NCBI RefSeq assembly: GCF_003846135.1
Contig: NZ_RHHM01000002.1
Span: 358,474-422,473, forward strand
Direction of reading: 5' to 3'
Origin: Erwinia psidii
Lineage (GTDB): Bacteria; Pseudomonadota; Gammaproteobacteria; Enterobacterales; Enterobacteriaceae
Length of the DNA: 64,000 nucleotides
Both the position numbers and the translations under genes were made by a program. This document shows, piece after piece, positions 40,789-50,528 of this stretch; position 1 is the first letter of the stretch; every line of letters begins with the position of its first letter. The notes beneath the pieces are model-generated. The model was given only the letters and a program-made list of their open reading frames with translations. It was not told where the DNA came from and ran no database searches.

Positions 40789-42012
40789 TTACAGCATACT
40801 TTTGCCGTATTCCATCGGACTGAGGCCGAAATAGTTCGCCACCGTCTGGCCTATATCAGCAAAGGTGTCGCGGTAGCCCAGCGAACCCGGCTTAATTCCC
40901 GGACCATAGATCAACACCGGAATATGCTCGCGGGTGTGCTCGGTTCCCGGCCAGGTGGGATCGCAACCGTGATCGGCGGTAAGGATCAGCATGTCACCTT
41001 CTTTCACCAGCGCCATCAGCTCCGGCAGGCGGCGGTCAAACAGTTCCAGCCCGCCCGCGTAACCGGCAACGTCGCGGCGATGTCCCCAGGTGGAGTCAAA
41101 ATCAACGAAGTTGGTAAAAACGATGCTGTTATCTGCGGCCGTCTTCATTTCTGCAATCGTGGCGTCAAACAACGCATCCAGTCCGGTGGCCTTCACTTTC
41201 TTCGTAATGCCAACGTTGGCGTAGATATCCGCAATCTTGCCGATGGAGATGACGTCCCCCTGTTGCTCATCCACCAGTTTTTTCAGTATGGTTGGCGAAG
41301 GAGGCTCAACGGCCAGATCGTGACGATTGCCCGTGCGTTCAAAGTGTCCGGCGCTGTCACCAATAAAGGGGCGCGCAATAACGCGACCGATATTATAGCC
41401 GCCTTCCGTCAGGGCCTCGCGGGCAATCTCACACAGTCGGTAAAGGCGATCAAGGCCAAAGGTCTCTTCATGGCAGGCAATCTGGAACACCGAATCCGCC
41501 GAGGTGTAAAAAATGGGCTTGCCGGTTTTCATATGTTCTTCACCAAGCTGGTCGAGGATCACCGTACCGGAAGAGTGGCAGTTACCCAGATAGCCGGGTA
41601 AATCGGCCTTTTCCACCAGCTCGTCCAGCAGCGCCTGCGGAAAACTGTGCGCTTTATCGGTGAAATAGCCCCAGTCGAACAGCACCGGCACACCGGCAAT
41701 TTCCCAGTGACCTGACGGGGTGTCTTTGCCGGATGACAGCTCGCTGGCGTACGCATACGCACCAATAATCTCCGCGTTGTTGTCAAGTCCTGGTGGGAAT
41801 GTGCCGCTGGCGGCTTCGGCCGCTTTGCCTAATCCCAGCGCCGTCAGATTGGGCAGACGCAGTGGCCCTGTGCGCCCGTGGTCGGCGTCGCCATTGAAGC
41901 ACGCCTGCGCAATATGTCCCAGGGTATCAGCCCCCGCATCACCGAACTTATCGGCATCTTTGCTGGAGCCGATCCCGAAAGAATCAAGCACCATAAGGAA
42001 TACACGTTTCAT
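40789..42012 (-). CDS. deoB: phosphopentomutase
   Basis: Interconverts (deoxy)ribose 1- and 5-phosphate; alkaline-phosphatase-like, manganese dependent. From the ATG at 42010-42012, with AGGAGACGAGA directly upstream, it is 407 residues (E. coli length). Metal-binding stretches: [39 protein letters not shown] and [20 protein letters not shown] start 11 codons upstream is rejected. The gap to deoA is 62 bp. Confidence 0.97.
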   Translation of the reverse strand: MKRVFLMVLDSFGIGSSKDADKFGDAGADTLGHIAQACFNGDADHGRTGPLRLPNLTALGLGKAAEAASGTFPPGLDNNAEIIGAYAYASELSSGKDTPSGHWEIAGVPVLFDWGYFTDKAHSFPQALLDELVEKADLPGYLGNCHSSGTVILDQLGEEHMKTGKPIFYTSADSVFQIACHEETFGLDRLYRLCEIAREALTEGGYNIGRVIARPFIGDSAGHFERTGNRHDLAVEPPSPTILKKLVDEQQGDVISIGKIADIYANVGITKKVKATGLDALFDATIAEMKTAADNSIVFTNFVDFDSTWGHRRDVAGYAGGLELFDRRLPELMALVKEGDMLILTADHGCDPTWPGTEHTREHIPVLIYGPGIKPGSLGYRDTFADIGQTVANYFGLSPMEYGKSML

Positions 42013-42074
42013 TCTCGTCTCCTGCGTAGTAAACGCGATGAGCATAAATTTTATCGATCGGAACAGTATGACGG

Positions 42075-43397
42075 TTATCCGACAATTCTGCGACAGATAA
42101 TCGGTGTGGCGGGTGGCGCATGTTCACTGAGTATCATCGCCTTTTTCACCGTGGCGGCGGCCTCTTCCCAGCCTGATTCCGTTACCGCATGGATAACCGC
42201 CAGCGGTCGCTGGCGATCGGCGTAGTCACCAAGCTGTATCATCTCACTGAAGCCCACGCTGTAGTCGATAACATCGCTGACATTGCGGCGTCCCCCGCCC
42301 ATTGCCACCACGGCCATGCCCAGCAAACGGGTATCCATCGCGCTGACAAAACCGGCTTGATCCGCATAGACCGCTTTACTGAGCATGGCGGCGGGCAGGT
42401 AGTTATCAATCCTGTCGACAAAGTCTGCCGGGCCTTTTTGTGCTTTCACCATCCGCGAGAACACCTCTGCGGCACGTCCATTAGCCAGTACCGCCTGCAG
42501 CTGTGATAACGCCCCGGCGCTGTCTGCCGCCAGGCCAGCGGACACCAGCATTTCCACACCCAGCGCCAGCGTCACCTCCAGCAGACGAGGATTTCGGTAC
42601 TCGCCGGTGAGAAAGCGAACCGCTTCACGCACTTCCAGCGCATTACCCGCACTGGAAGCCAGCACCTGGTTCATATCCGTCAGCAGCGCCGTCGTTTTAC
42701 AGCCGGCGCCATTCGCCACGGTGACAATCGCCTGCGCCAGCTGCGCCGACTGTTCGAAAGTCGGCATTAACGCGCCGGAACCGACTTTGACATCCATCAC
42801 CAGCGCATCCAGCCCTTCTGCCAGCTTTTTGGCGAGAATGGAAGCGGTGATCAGCGGAATCGAATCAACGGTGGCGGTAATATCGCGGGTGGCATAAAAA
42901 CGCTTATCCGCGGGAGCCAGCGAACGGGTCTGGCCAATAATGGCAATTCCCACTTCACTGATGATACGGCGAAAAACGTCATTATCCGGGAAAATATCAA
43001 AACCAGGGATCGCCTCCAGTTTGTCCAGCGTCCCGCCGGTATGACCAAGGCCCCGCCCGGAAATCATCGGCACATAGCCACCACAGGCCGCCACCATCGG
43101 CCCCAGCATCAGCGAGGTCACATCCCCCACGCCGCCGGTAGAGTGCTTATCCACCACCGGGCCATCAAGCCCCCATTCCCGCCAGTCCAGCACGCTACCG
43201 GAATCGCGCATGGCCATGGTCAGCGCCACGCGTTCAGATAGCGTCATGTCGTGGAAATAAATGGCCATTGCCAGCGCCGCAATCTGTCCTTCAGACACCG
43301 AATTATCACAAACTCCGTTGATAAAAAAACGGATTTCTTCTTCAGTCAGCGCATGACCATCTCTTTTTTTACGGATAATTTCTTGCGGCAGGAACAC
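42075..43397 (-). CDS. deoA: thymidine phosphorylase
   Basis: Cleaves thymidine and deoxyuridine to base and deoxyribose 1-phosphate. The 440 residues contain [10 protein letters not shown] (family signature KHSTGGVGD), [16 protein letters not shown], and [10 protein letters not shown]. Start ATG with AGGAGGAAAC upstream. Second gene of the operon, 15 bp after deoC. Confidence 0.97.
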   Translation of the reverse strand: MFLPQEIIRKKRDGHALTEEEIRFFINGVCDNSVSEGQIAALAMAIYFHDMTLSERVALTMAMRDSGSVLDWREWGLDGPVVDKHSTGGVGDVTSLMLGPMVAACGGYVPMISGRGLGHTGGTLDKLEAIPGFDIFPDNDVFRRIISEVGIAIIGQTRSLAPADKRFYATRDITATVDSIPLITASILAKKLAEGLDALVMDVKVGSGALMPTFEQSAQLAQAIVTVANGAGCKTTALLTDMNQVLASSAGNALEVREAVRFLTGEYRNPRLLEVTLALGVEMLVSAGLAADSAGALSQLQAVLANGRAAEVFSRMVKAQKGPADFVDRIDNYLPAAMLSKAVYADQAGFVSAMDTRLLGMAVVAMGGGRRNVSDVIDYSVGFSEMIQLGDYADRQRPLAVIHAVTESGWEEAAATVKKAMILSEHAPPATPIICRRIVG

Positions 43398-43412
43398 GTT
43401 TCCTCCTCGCTT

Positions 43413-44192
43413 TTAATAGGCTGAATCACGCTTCGCGCCGGCAAAACCCGCCGTACTGAGCAGGCTGGACAGCAGGCTGGATGCACCGAAGCGGAAATGA
43501 CGCGCATCCGCCCAGTCGCTGCCAAGGATAGCGTCCGCCAGCGCCAGATAGTATGCGGCGTCTTCGGTGGTTTTCACGCCGCCCGCCGGCTTGAAGCCCA
43601 CCTGATGCCTGACGCCTTTATCCGCAATCACCTGTAGCATCATCTTCGCCGCGTCCGGCGTGGCGTTGACCGGCACTTTACCGGTGGAGGTTTTGATAAA
43701 GTCAGCACCCGCTTCAATTGCCAGCTCAGCAGCTCTGCGGATCAGCTCAGCGGTTTTCAGCTCGCCGGTTTCGATAATCACCTTCAGCAGAACCCCCTCA
43801 CTGGCACAGGCCTCTTTACAGGCACTGACCAGCTGATAACCCACCTCTTCGTCACCGGCCATCAACGCCCGATAGGGAAACACCACGTCCACTTCATCAG
43901 CACCATAAGCAATTGCCGCATGGGTTTCCGCCAGCGCGATATCGATATCATCATTACCGTGGGGGAAATTGGTCACGGTAGCGATACGGATATCTGGTGT
44001 GCCCTGTTCATGCAGCGTTTTACGGGCGATGGGAATAAAACGGGGATAGATACAGATAGCGGCGGTGTTGCCCGCCGGAGATTTCGCCTGATGGCACAGC
44101 GCGATTACTTTTTCATCGGTGTCATCATCGTTGAGCGTGGTCAGGTCCATCAGTTGCAGCGCCCTGATGGCAGTTGCAGTTAAGTCAGTCAT
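43413..44192 (-). CDS. deoC: deoxyribose-phosphate aldolase
   Basis: Class I aldolase splitting 2-deoxyribose 5-phosphate into glyceraldehyde 3-phosphate and acetaldehyde. From the ATG at 44190-44192 it is 259 residues (E. coli length). Schiff-base Lys167 lies in FIKTSTGK; Asp102 (EVDVVF) and KPAGGVK are present. Several ATG codons cluster at the start (MEMMM); the chosen one is spaced correctly from GGAG. First gene of the deo operon, directly behind the DeoR/CRP control region. Confidence 0.97.
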   Translation of the reverse strand: MTDLTATAIRALQLMDLTTLNDDDTDEKVIALCHQAKSPAGNTAAICIYPRFIPIARKTLHEQGTPDIRIATVTNFPHGNDDIDIALAETHAAIAYGADEVDVVFPYRALMAGDEEVGYQLVSACKEACASEGVLLKVIIETGELKTAELIRRAAELAIEAGADFIKTSTGKVPVNATPDAAKMMLQVIADKGVRHQVGFKPAGGVKTTEDAAYYLALADAILGSDWADARHFRFGASSLLSSLLSTAGFAGAKRDSAY

Positions 44193-44211
44193 CATCATCT
44201 CCACAAAAGAA

Positions 44212-44227
44212 TGTTAAAATAATAACA
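44212..44227. promoter_or_regulatory. DeoR operator at the deo promoter
   Basis: TGTTAAAATAATAACA has the perfect arms TGTTA and TAACA with the 6-bp spacing of the E. coli DeoR operator (TGTTAGAATTCTAACA). It overlaps the predicted -10 (TATTAT on the minus strand, 44224-44219) and transcription start. A weaker DeoR-like TGTTA-N6-TCACA occurs at 44375-44390. Confidence 0.8.
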
Positions 44228-44243
44228 GCCCGCCGAAATGGCC

Positions 44244-44265
44244 ATCCGTGATTAATTTCACACTC
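44244..44265. promoter_or_regulatory. CRP site 1 of the deo promoter
   Basis: GTGATTAATTTCAC shows the TGA-N6-TCA core at 44249-44260, centred at 44254.5, about 42 bp upstream of the predicted start point: the class II position known from E. coli deoP2. Confidence 0.75.
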
Positions 44266-44295
44266 ACAATAATACAGTTGCATGAATTGTACAGT

Positions 44296-44317
44296 AGCAG
44301 TGATTTGCATCACAGGG
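44296..44317. promoter_or_regulatory. CRP site 2 of the deo promoter
   Basis: TGATTTGCATCA (44301-44312) is a second CRP core, 52 bp upstream of site 1, close to the ~53-bp spacing of E. coli deoP2. A CytR-like half site GTTGCAT lies between the two at 44277-44283, suggesting conserved CytR repression (inference). Confidence 0.7.
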
Positions 44318-44478
44318 ACCAGCCCGGACAGGATGTTAACGCTCGCAGGTAAATGTAAGTGGCAGGCCGCCAAATGTTATAATTTTCACAAAAACCTCCC
44401 CCACTGGTACCGGGCAGCACAGCGTACACCGACCATCATCCTTTGTGTTACCACGCGAAGATTTTAAGAATCTGCCCG

Positions 44479-45255
44479 TCAGATGCAAAACAGACGATAG
44501 GTGTTTTCACGGAGGGTTTCCGCGATCTCCTGTGGGGATTCATCGCGGATTTCGCACAGACTTTGCCAGATCATTCGCAGCCTTTCCGGGCGATTAGGTT
44601 GCCCCTGGAAACCCTGCATCGGCATATCCGGGGCGTCCGTTTCCAGTAACAGCGTATCCAGCGGCAGTCGGGCGATGGCCCGGCGGGTTTTGCTGGCGCG
44701 TTGGTAAGTGATGGTACCGCCTACGCCGATGGCATAGCCCGCACGAACAAAGGCCAGCGCCTGTTGTTCACTGCCGGCGAAACCATGTATCACCCCGCGC
44801 CGGGGAAGGTTGAACTTGCGAAGCTGCATCGCCAGCTTATCGTGGGTTCGCCGTGAGTGCAGGATCACCGGCAGACAGTAATCCCGTGCCAGCCGCAGCT
44901 GTGCCGCCAGCACCGCCTGTTGCCTGTCAAACTGAGGGTTGTCGATTAACAGATCCAGCCCGATTTCACCAATCGCCACCAGCTTTTCCGGGCGCCGCTT
45001 CAGATAATCTTCCAGCTGTTGCAGATGGCTGTCATCATGATCCGCCACCGCCATCGGGTGAATACCCAACGCCGCGTAAAGTGGCTGCCAGCGTTCAGCC
45101 AGCGCCATCACCCCGGCAAAACGACTGGCCGCCACACTCACCACAATAATTTTTTCCACGCCTGCATCGGCCGCATGACGCAGGCTTTTGGCTTCATCAC
45201 CGCTAAACGGCGCAAAATCAAAGTGGCAATGTGTATCGACAAAACGTGGATCCAT
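44479..45255 (-). CDS. yjjV: TatD-family metal-dependent hydrolase YjjV
   Basis: Amidohydrolase-superfamily nuclease relative; 258 residues. Metal ligands are visible in DTHCHFDF near the N-terminus, AIGEIGLDL (Glu), VILHSRRT (His), GVIHGFAGS (His) and LLETDAPDM (Asp). Located upstream of deoC on the same strand, as in E. coli, where yjjW and yjjI lie between; those are missing here. Start ATG at 45253-45255. Confidence 0.93.
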   Translation of the reverse strand: MDPRFVDTHCHFDFAPFSGDEAKSLRHAADAGVEKIIVVSVAASRFAGVMALAERWQPLYAALGIHPMAVADHDDSHLQQLEDYLKRRPEKLVAIGEIGLDLLIDNPQFDRQQAVLAAQLRLARDYCLPVILHSRRTHDKLAMQLRKFNLPRRGVIHGFAGSEQQALAFVRAGYAIGVGGTITYQRASKTRRAIARLPLDTLLLETDAPDMPMQGFQGQPNRPERLRMIWQSLCEIRDESPQEIAETLRENTYRLFCI

Positions 45256-45393
45256 GCCAGCACTCCTGCATTATTGCTGTTATCAGTATCGTTGTTCGCC
45301 TGCGGCCCCGTCTCAGGGCACCAGACCCGTCGGTCACAGATATCTGCCAATGATGCAGAACCGCGTCAGCTGAACGGGCCGCAAGGATGTTAA
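45229..45393 (+). CDS. possible small lipoprotein
   Basis: A 54-codon frame starting at ATG 45229 and overlapping the start of yjjV on the other strand. It contains a hydrophobic stretch ending in a lipobox-like site, PALLLLSVSLFACGPVSG, then a polar tail ending NGPQGC. The ribosome-binding site is weak. The rest of the 480-bp gap (45256-45735) holds the ytjA terminator and nothing else I recognise. Could be chance. Confidence 0.25.
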   Translation: MCIDKTWIHASTPALLLLSVSLFACGPVSGHQTRRSQISANDAEPRQLNGPQGC

Positions 45394-45634
45394 CGGCAGC
45401 GGTTCAGTATTGCCAAACGTTACCGCGATAATTTGGGACAAAATCAGTTTGTTATGGCAGCGATGGAGGAGTGAAAAACCTGCGCTGGCAGGACCGCCTG
45501 ATGCCTACTGAGGATAACAGTGCCGTTGCGGCGTAAAAGAATGCGGGGCCTTAAGCGCGGAGCGGCGGCAGGCCGCATGGGTGAAAACCCGACCGCCGTT
45601 TGAAGGAACAGTCATCACCGCAGCAGAAAAATAA

Positions 45635-45656
45635 AACGGGAGCAAAAGCTCCCGTT
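45635..45656 (-). terminator. terminator of ytjA
   Basis: AACGGGAGC/GCTCCCGTT (45635-45643 with 45648-45656) is a perfect 9-bp stem with a 4-base loop; minus-strand sequence after it is TTATTTTTC. Confidence 0.8.
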
Positions 45657-45735
45657 GGCTGACGGTACTTCGGTTGAGCGTTGCAAAACGGCACGGGCCG
45701 CGTCGCACTCAGTTACCTGTCCGTGGCAATGTGCG

Positions 45736-45897
45736 CTATAACTTCTTCCTGCCGGTAAAGAGGCTGATCAGGAAGATAATGATACCAACGACAAAGACCA
45801 CTTTAGCAGCCCATGCAGCCGTACCGGCCAGACCACCAAAACCTAACGCGGCTGCTATCAGCGCGATGATCAGAAATATGATACCCCAACGAAACAT
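45736..45897 (-). CDS. ytjA: DUF1328 small membrane protein YtjA
   Basis: A 53-residue hydrophobic protein read from ATG 45895-45897 to TAG 45736, beginning [22 protein letters not shown] and ending [11 protein letters not shown]. Two membrane segments flank a GTAAWAAK turn, the YtjA/DUF1328 pattern. GAGGAGAGG provides an excellent ribosome-binding site. Its place next to osmY matches E. coli; a general-stress role is suggested by that context only. Confidence 0.9.
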   Translation of the reverse strand: MFRWGIIFLIIALIAAALGFGGLAGTAAWAAKVVFVVGIIIFLISLFTGRKKL

Positions 45898-45990
45898 AAG
45901 CCTCTCCTCACCACTCGTAAAAACCGACCTGTATGTAGTATTAACGCAGGCCCGTAAGAGCCTGGTCTTATCATGTTTTATGCTATCGGC

Positions 45991-46019
45991 AGAGCCGATT
46001 CATCACTGAACCGGCTCAT
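45991..46019 (-). terminator. hairpin after osmY
   Basis: An approximately 12-bp inverted repeat (AGAGCCGATTCA against TGAACCGGCTCA, one mismatch) lies 8 bp after the osmY stop, without a T-tract. Confidence 0.5.
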
Positions 46020-46026
46020 GGATAAA

Positions 46027-46641
46027 TTACGATTTCACTGTGATATCGTTTTTAACGCTTTTCACGCCTTCAATGGCTTTAGCAATACCTTCAGCACGCT
46101 CAGACTGCGCCTGCGTTTTCACCGTACCAGAGAGCTGAACCACGCCGTTGGTGGTTTCCACTTTCACATTACGTGACGGTACGATGTCATCTGCTAACAG
46201 TTTAGCCTTAATTTTTCCGGTGGTTGCTGAATCACCCGCGTAACCACTCACGCTGGCTTTGGTACTGTCTTTTACATGAAGTTTGTCACTGACGGATTTA
46301 ACGCCTTCCACTTTTTTGGCGGCGGCAACCGCCAGTTCAGCCTGATCCTGAGAAGGAACGAATCCGCTCAGCGTCACCACACCATCATGGGTTTTAACGG
46401 AGATATCGCTGCTTTTAATCGCATCGTTATCCACCAGGGCAGCCTTGACTTTGGCAGTCACGCCGCTGTCATCCATGTAGCCACCGACTTTTTTCATTGA
46501 ACTGTCAATTTTGGCGCCTGCACTGTCGGCGGTGCTTTGCACCGAGGACGTTGCAGACTCATCTGCCACCGCATAACCGCCCAGCAGAGCAGAACCGATC
46601 AATACAGCCGTAAGCGTTTTTGCAATGTTAGTCTTATTCAT
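46027..46641 (-). CDS. osmY: hyperosmotically inducible periplasmic protein OsmY
   Basis: Periplasmic stress protein and chaperone-like BON-domain protein, RpoS-dependent in E. coli. The 204 residues begin with a signal peptide cut near [10 protein letters not shown]. Two BON domains follow, about 57-125 and 136-204, each with the VTLSGFV / VQLSGTV core and a VKSV-type end. Start ATG at 46639-46641 with GGAAG upstream. Confidence 0.95.
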   Translation of the reverse strand: MNKTNIAKTLTAVLIGSALLGGYAVADESATSSVQSTADSAGAKIDSSMKKVGGYMDDSGVTAKVKAALVDNDAIKSSDISVKTHDGVVTLSGFVPSQDQAELAVAAAKKVEGVKSVSDKLHVKDSTKASVSGYAGDSATTGKIKAKLLADDIVPSRNVKVETTNGVVQLSGTVKTQAQSERAEGIAKAIEGVKSVKNDITVKS

Positions 46642-46866
46642 GGCACTTCCTTCTTCATGTTATTACACTCACAACTGTGAGCTTTCAGCCACAAACGGCG
46701 TGGCTGTAGTGGGAAGACGTTGTAGCAACCAATGCCACATATTTTGCGTCCTGTAGAAGTAAAGATAGACGCTAATTGGCATTTCACCGTTTTTTCTGGT
46801 TGAAATGATGGAGAAATAAACGGTATGAAGATTTTTTAAGAGGAGTCTGCAATCAGCAAATGAGGC

Positions 46867-46894
46867 AAAAAAAAGCGATGCACATGGCATCGCT
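46867..46894 (-). terminator. terminator of prfC
   Basis: AGCGATGC/GCATCGCT (46874-46881 with 46887-46894) forms a perfect stem with a 5-base loop; in the minus direction it is followed by a run of Ts. It lies 26 bp after the prfC stop. Confidence 0.9.
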
Positions 46895-46920
46895 CTGAAA
46901 GTGTAGTCTAAATCCGGCTG

Positions 46921-48510
46921 TCAGTGTTCGCGGGTTTTGCGGAACACCACGTCAGGATAACGCTCCTGAGTAATATTCAGATTGACCATGGTTGGCGCAA
47001 TGTAGGTCAGGCTGTCACCGCCATCCAGTGCCAGGTTAATTTCATTTTTACGCTGGAATTCGTCAAACTTCTTCACGTCGCTGCACTCCACCCAACGCGC
47101 GGTAGAGACGTTGATGGCTTCATAGATAGCTTCAACGTTGTACTCGCTTTTCAGACGCGCCACCACCACGTCAAACTGCAACACCCCCACCGCGCCAACG
47201 ATCAGATCGTTGTTATGTACCGGACGGAACACCTGTACGGCACCCTCCTCAGAGAGCTGAACCAGGCCTTTCAGCAACTGCTTCTGCTTCAGCGGATCGC
47301 GCAGGCGGATCCGTCGGAAAAGCTCCGGCGCAAAGTTGGGAATACCGGTGAACTTCATGTTCTCACCCTGGGTAAAGGTATCCCCGATCTGAATAGTACC
47401 GTGGTTATGCAACCCAATGATGTCACCGGGATAAGCTTCTTCAACATGAGAACGGTCGCCCGCCATAAAGGTCAGCGCGTCGCTTATCACCACATCCTTG
47501 CCCAAACGGACCTGCCGCAGCTTCATGCCTTTTTCATACTTGCCGGAAACCACCCGCATAAACGCCACGCGGTCACGGTGTTTCGGGTCCATATTTGCCT
47601 GAATTTTGAAGACAAACCCGGTAAATTTCTCATCGGCGGCGGTCACGGTGCGGAGATCGGTCTGACGCGGCATCGGTGACGGCGCCCACTTCACCAGACC
47701 ATCCAGCATATGATCGACGCCAAAGTTACCCAGCGCGGTGCCGAAGAACACCGGGGTCAGCTGCCCGGCCAGAAATTGTTCTTTATCGAACTCATGGGAT
47801 GCGCCCTGTACCAGCTCAAGTTCTTCCCGAAGCTGAGACGCCAGATCCTCACCCACGGCGTTATCCAGCTCCGGGTTGTTCAGCCCTTTCACCACCCGCA
47901 CCTGCTGGATAGTGTGGCCCATACCGGACTGATACAGGTAGGTTTCGTCTTTATAAAGGTGATAAACCCCCCTGAACTGTTTGCCACAGCCAATTGGCCA
48001 GGTCACGGGCGCACAGGCAATTTTCAGCTCGCTCTCCACTTCATCCAGCACTTCCATTGGGTCGCGGATATCGCGGTCAAGCTTATTCATAAAGGTCAGA
48101 ATAGGCGTATCGCGCAGGCGGGTAACTTCCATCAACTTGCGGGTACGATCTTCAACACCTTTCGCCGCATCAATCACCATCAGGCAGCAGTCAACCGCCG
48201 TCAGCGTGCGGTAAGTATCTTCAGAGAAATCTTCGTGGCCTGGGGTATCCAGCAGATTCACCAGGCATTCGCGGTATGGGAACTGCATGACGGACGTGGT
48301 GATAGAGATCCCACGCTGTTTTTCCATCTCCATCCAGTCAGATTTAGCGTGCTGACTGGAGCCACGGCCTTTTACCGTACCGGCGGTCTGGATCGCCTGC
48401 CCGAACAGTAACACTTTTTCGGTGATGGTGGTTTTACCGGCGTCCGGGTGGGAAATGATAGCGAAGGTACGGCGACGGGCCACTTCCTGCATAAAGGGTG
48501 CATTTGACAT
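46921..48510 (-). CDS. prfC: peptide chain release factor 3
   Basis: Translational GTPase that recycles RF1/RF2 from the ribosome. From the ATG at 48508-48510 it is 529 residues, the E. coli length. GTPase motifs: SHPDAGKTT (G1, 20-28), [14 protein letters not shown] (G3), MNKLDRD (G4). Beginning [18 protein letters not shown] and ending FRKTREH, it closely follows E. coli RF3. An in-frame TTG two codons upstream is unlikely. Confidence 0.97.
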   Translation of the reverse strand: MSNAPFMQEVARRRTFAIISHPDAGKTTITEKVLLFGQAIQTAGTVKGRGSSQHAKSDWMEMEKQRGISITTSVMQFPYRECLVNLLDTPGHEDFSEDTYRTLTAVDCCLMVIDAAKGVEDRTRKLMEVTRLRDTPILTFMNKLDRDIRDPMEVLDEVESELKIACAPVTWPIGCGKQFRGVYHLYKDETYLYQSGMGHTIQQVRVVKGLNNPELDNAVGEDLASQLREELELVQGASHEFDKEQFLAGQLTPVFFGTALGNFGVDHMLDGLVKWAPSPMPRQTDLRTVTAADEKFTGFVFKIQANMDPKHRDRVAFMRVVSGKYEKGMKLRQVRLGKDVVISDALTFMAGDRSHVEEAYPGDIIGLHNHGTIQIGDTFTQGENMKFTGIPNFAPELFRRIRLRDPLKQKQLLKGLVQLSEEGAVQVFRPVHNNDLIVGAVGVLQFDVVVARLKSEYNVEAIYEAINVSTARWVECSDVKKFDEFQRKNEINLALDGGDSLTYIAPTMVNLNITQERYPDVVFRKTREH

Positions 48511-48762
48511 GAACAAACTCTATTTGCTGTTGTGCCACCAGTTATGCGCCGCATAAATGGCAATCACAGGGAATTAATCATTAATGGTCGGCATTTTCAC
48601 CGATCCGGTCACTATAAACAATCCGCAAGGCGTCGGAATATGCAGAAAGCAAAAACAGCCCGTAAAACGCATTAGCCTGCCCGTTGCATTTACAGCGGCT
48701 TGCGAGCGGTTTTCCGTTTTCATCCAGGATGCCCCTGATAGCAAATCCGTTGTCCGTAGGAT

Positions 48763-49395
48763 TCAGACCGGGCGGAAAAGCGTTGCGCGTTCGGCTTCAC
48801 AGGCTTCCCGGCAATGACAGCCGGTGAGATGATCGTTAACCAGTCCCAGCGCCTGCATCAGCGAATAACAGGTTACCGGCCCCACCCACGTCCAGCCGCG
48901 CTTTTTCAGCGCCGTTGACATTCTTATGGCAGCGGACGAGGTTTTGGTCGTTTGCCACCAGGCGAGATCCACCGTCGCTGGGCGCTCCTGCTTTGCTGGT
49001 TCAAACTGCCAGAACCAGGCAGCCAGAGAACCCGCTTCAGCAACCAGCTCAATGGCCCGCTGTGCATTGTTGATTACCGATCGGATCTTCGCACGGTTGC
49101 GCACAATGGTTTTATCTGCCATCAAACGCGCAACGTCTTCACCGGTGAACCGGGCCACGGTATAAAAATCGAATTCACAGAAAGCGCGTCGAAAACGTTC
49201 CCGTTTATGGTAAATCAGCTGCCATGACATGCCGGAATGAAAGCCCTCAAGGCACACTTTCTCAAACAGTCGCCGGTCATCCACTACCGGCCTGCCCCAC
49301 TCATGATCATGATAGCCCGGCATGGCGGATCGCCAGTCGCAGCAGGGCAGGCCCTCCTCACTGATAATAAGCCCGGCAATATTCAGCCCGTCCAT
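48763..49395 (-). CDS. tag: DNA-3-methyladenine glycosylase I
   Basis: Removes 3-methyladenine from alkylated DNA. From the ATG at 49393-49395, preceded by AAGGAAC, it is 210 residues. Family features: CCDWRSAMPGYHDHEWGRP (Tag HhH enzymes carry a similar YHDxEWG), LFEKVCLEGFHSGMSWQLI, NRAKIRSVINNAQ, KKRGWTWVGPVTCYSLMQALGLVNDH (His zinc ligand) and CHCREAC. The N-terminal block is a bit divergent from E. coli Tag. A 68-codon upstream extension of the frame is rejected. It overlaps no other gene; divergent from the glutathione transferase. Confidence 0.88.
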   Translation of the reverse strand: MDGLNIAGLIISEEGLPCCDWRSAMPGYHDHEWGRPVVDDRRLFEKVCLEGFHSGMSWQLIYHKRERFRRAFCEFDFYTVARFTGEDVARLMADKTIVRNRAKIRSVINNAQRAIELVAEAGSLAAWFWQFEPAKQERPATVDLAWWQTTKTSSAAIRMSTALKKRGWTWVGPVTCYSLMQALGLVNDHLTGCHCREACEAERATLFRPV

Positions 49396-49571
49396 TCGGT
49401 TGTTCCTTATCAAGGCGGCATGATTGCTCTCAAGAATAAACGCAGTGCGGCGACTGACGCTATATCTGACATGTAATGTAACAACCGCATTTGGTTTTTC
49501 GCAGCAATCGACACTATTTTTAGTTAAACCCCTGCGCAATGTGCAAAAACCGAAAAAGGAAGATGTCGAGC

Positions 49572-50357
49572 ATGAGCAATAGCGACTACCAGCCCGCAAC
49601 AGTCTGGACAGAAAACAAAGGCCACGGTGGCACCTGGGGCAGTATTAACCGCCCGACCGCTGGCGCGCGTCATGAAAGCACGCTGCCGGTTGGCACGCAT
49701 CCTTTACAACTCTATTCACTGGGCACGCCAAACGGTCAGAAGGTCACCATTCTGCTTGAAGAGTTGCTGACGCTGAATGTCCATGGAGCACAATACGATG
49801 CCCATCTTATCCGCATCGGTGAAGGTGAGCAGTTTGGTTCCGGCTTTGTCGATGTGAATCCCAATGCCAAAATTCCGGCGCTGCTTGATGTGTCCACCAC
49901 GCCCGCCACCCGCGTTTTCGAATCCGGGGCGATTTTGCTCTACCTGGCAGAAAAATACGGTCACTTCCTGGCAAAAGATATCGCAGCCCGAACCGAAACG
50001 CTGAACTGGTTATTCTGGTTGCAGGGCTCAGCGCCTTACCTCGGCGGTGGCTTTGGTCATTTTTATCACTATGCGCCGGTGAAAATTGAATACGCCATCG
50101 ACCGCTTCACGATGGAAGCCAAACGCCAGCTTGATGTACTGGATCGCCAGCTGGCGGAGCACCGCTATATTGCCGGCGAAACGTACACCATTGCCGATAT
50201 CGCCATCTGGCCCTGGTATGGGGCACTGGTGCAGGGGCAGCTGTATAATGCGGCAGAATTTCTGGATGTCGGATCGTACAAACATGTGCAGCGCTGGGCT
50301 TCAGAGATTGCCCAACGCCCCGCCGTTCAGCGTGGCCGCGCGGTGAATCGTCTCTGA
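49572..50357 (+). CDS. yghU: glutathione S-transferase / disulfide-bond oxidoreductase, YghU-like
   Basis: Cytoplasmic thiol-disulfide enzyme of the Nu-class glutathione transferases. From the ATG at 49572 (AAAGGAAG upstream; an ATG at 49563 is also possible) it is 261 residues. Closely similar to E. coli YghU: LPVGTHPLQLYSLGTPNGQKVTILLEELL (thioredoxin-like domain), NPNAKIPALLD, FESGAILLYLAEKYG, WLFWLQGSAPYLGGGFGHFYHYAP and ADIAIWPWYGALV. It lacks the ~27-residue C-terminal tail of YghU, ending at RGRAVNRL. Not at this place in E. coli. Confidence 0.9.
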   Translation: MSNSDYQPATVWTENKGHGGTWGSINRPTAGARHESTLPVGTHPLQLYSLGTPNGQKVTILLEELLTLNVHGAQYDAHLIRIGEGEQFGSGFVDVNPNAKIPALLDVSTTPATRVFESGAILLYLAEKYGHFLAKDIAARTETLNWLFWLQGSAPYLGGGFGHFYHYAPVKIEYAIDRFTMEAKRQLDVLDRQLAEHRYIAGETYTIADIAIWPWYGALVQGQLYNAAEFLDVGSYKHVQRWASEIAQRPAVQRGRAVNRL

Positions 50358-50400
50358 GACAAGGTTTTTTCTAAGGTGTCAATTGGCTATCAACACAGAA

Positions 50401-50420
50401 AGGGGAGATAAATCACCCCT
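50401..50420. terminator. hairpin between the convergent GST and ANL genes
   Basis: AGGGG-A-GAT and ATC-A-CCCCT pair with one A-A mismatch around a 2-base loop. It lies midway in the 171-bp convergent gap. T-tracts are poor. Confidence 0.4.
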
Positions 50421-50528
50421 TCCTGATGATGAAATGAGGCGGCGACAGAAAGGCAAATGGAGCGGCATATTTTAAAAATAACCGTTCCATTAATACCTAT
50501 CAGTACCTGAAATGGCAGGCTTCGTTAT

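Noticed and set aside
49396..49599. 68-residue N-terminal extension of tag
   Set aside because: The extension has no resemblance to Tag and a good ribosome-binding site precedes the internal ATG at 49395.
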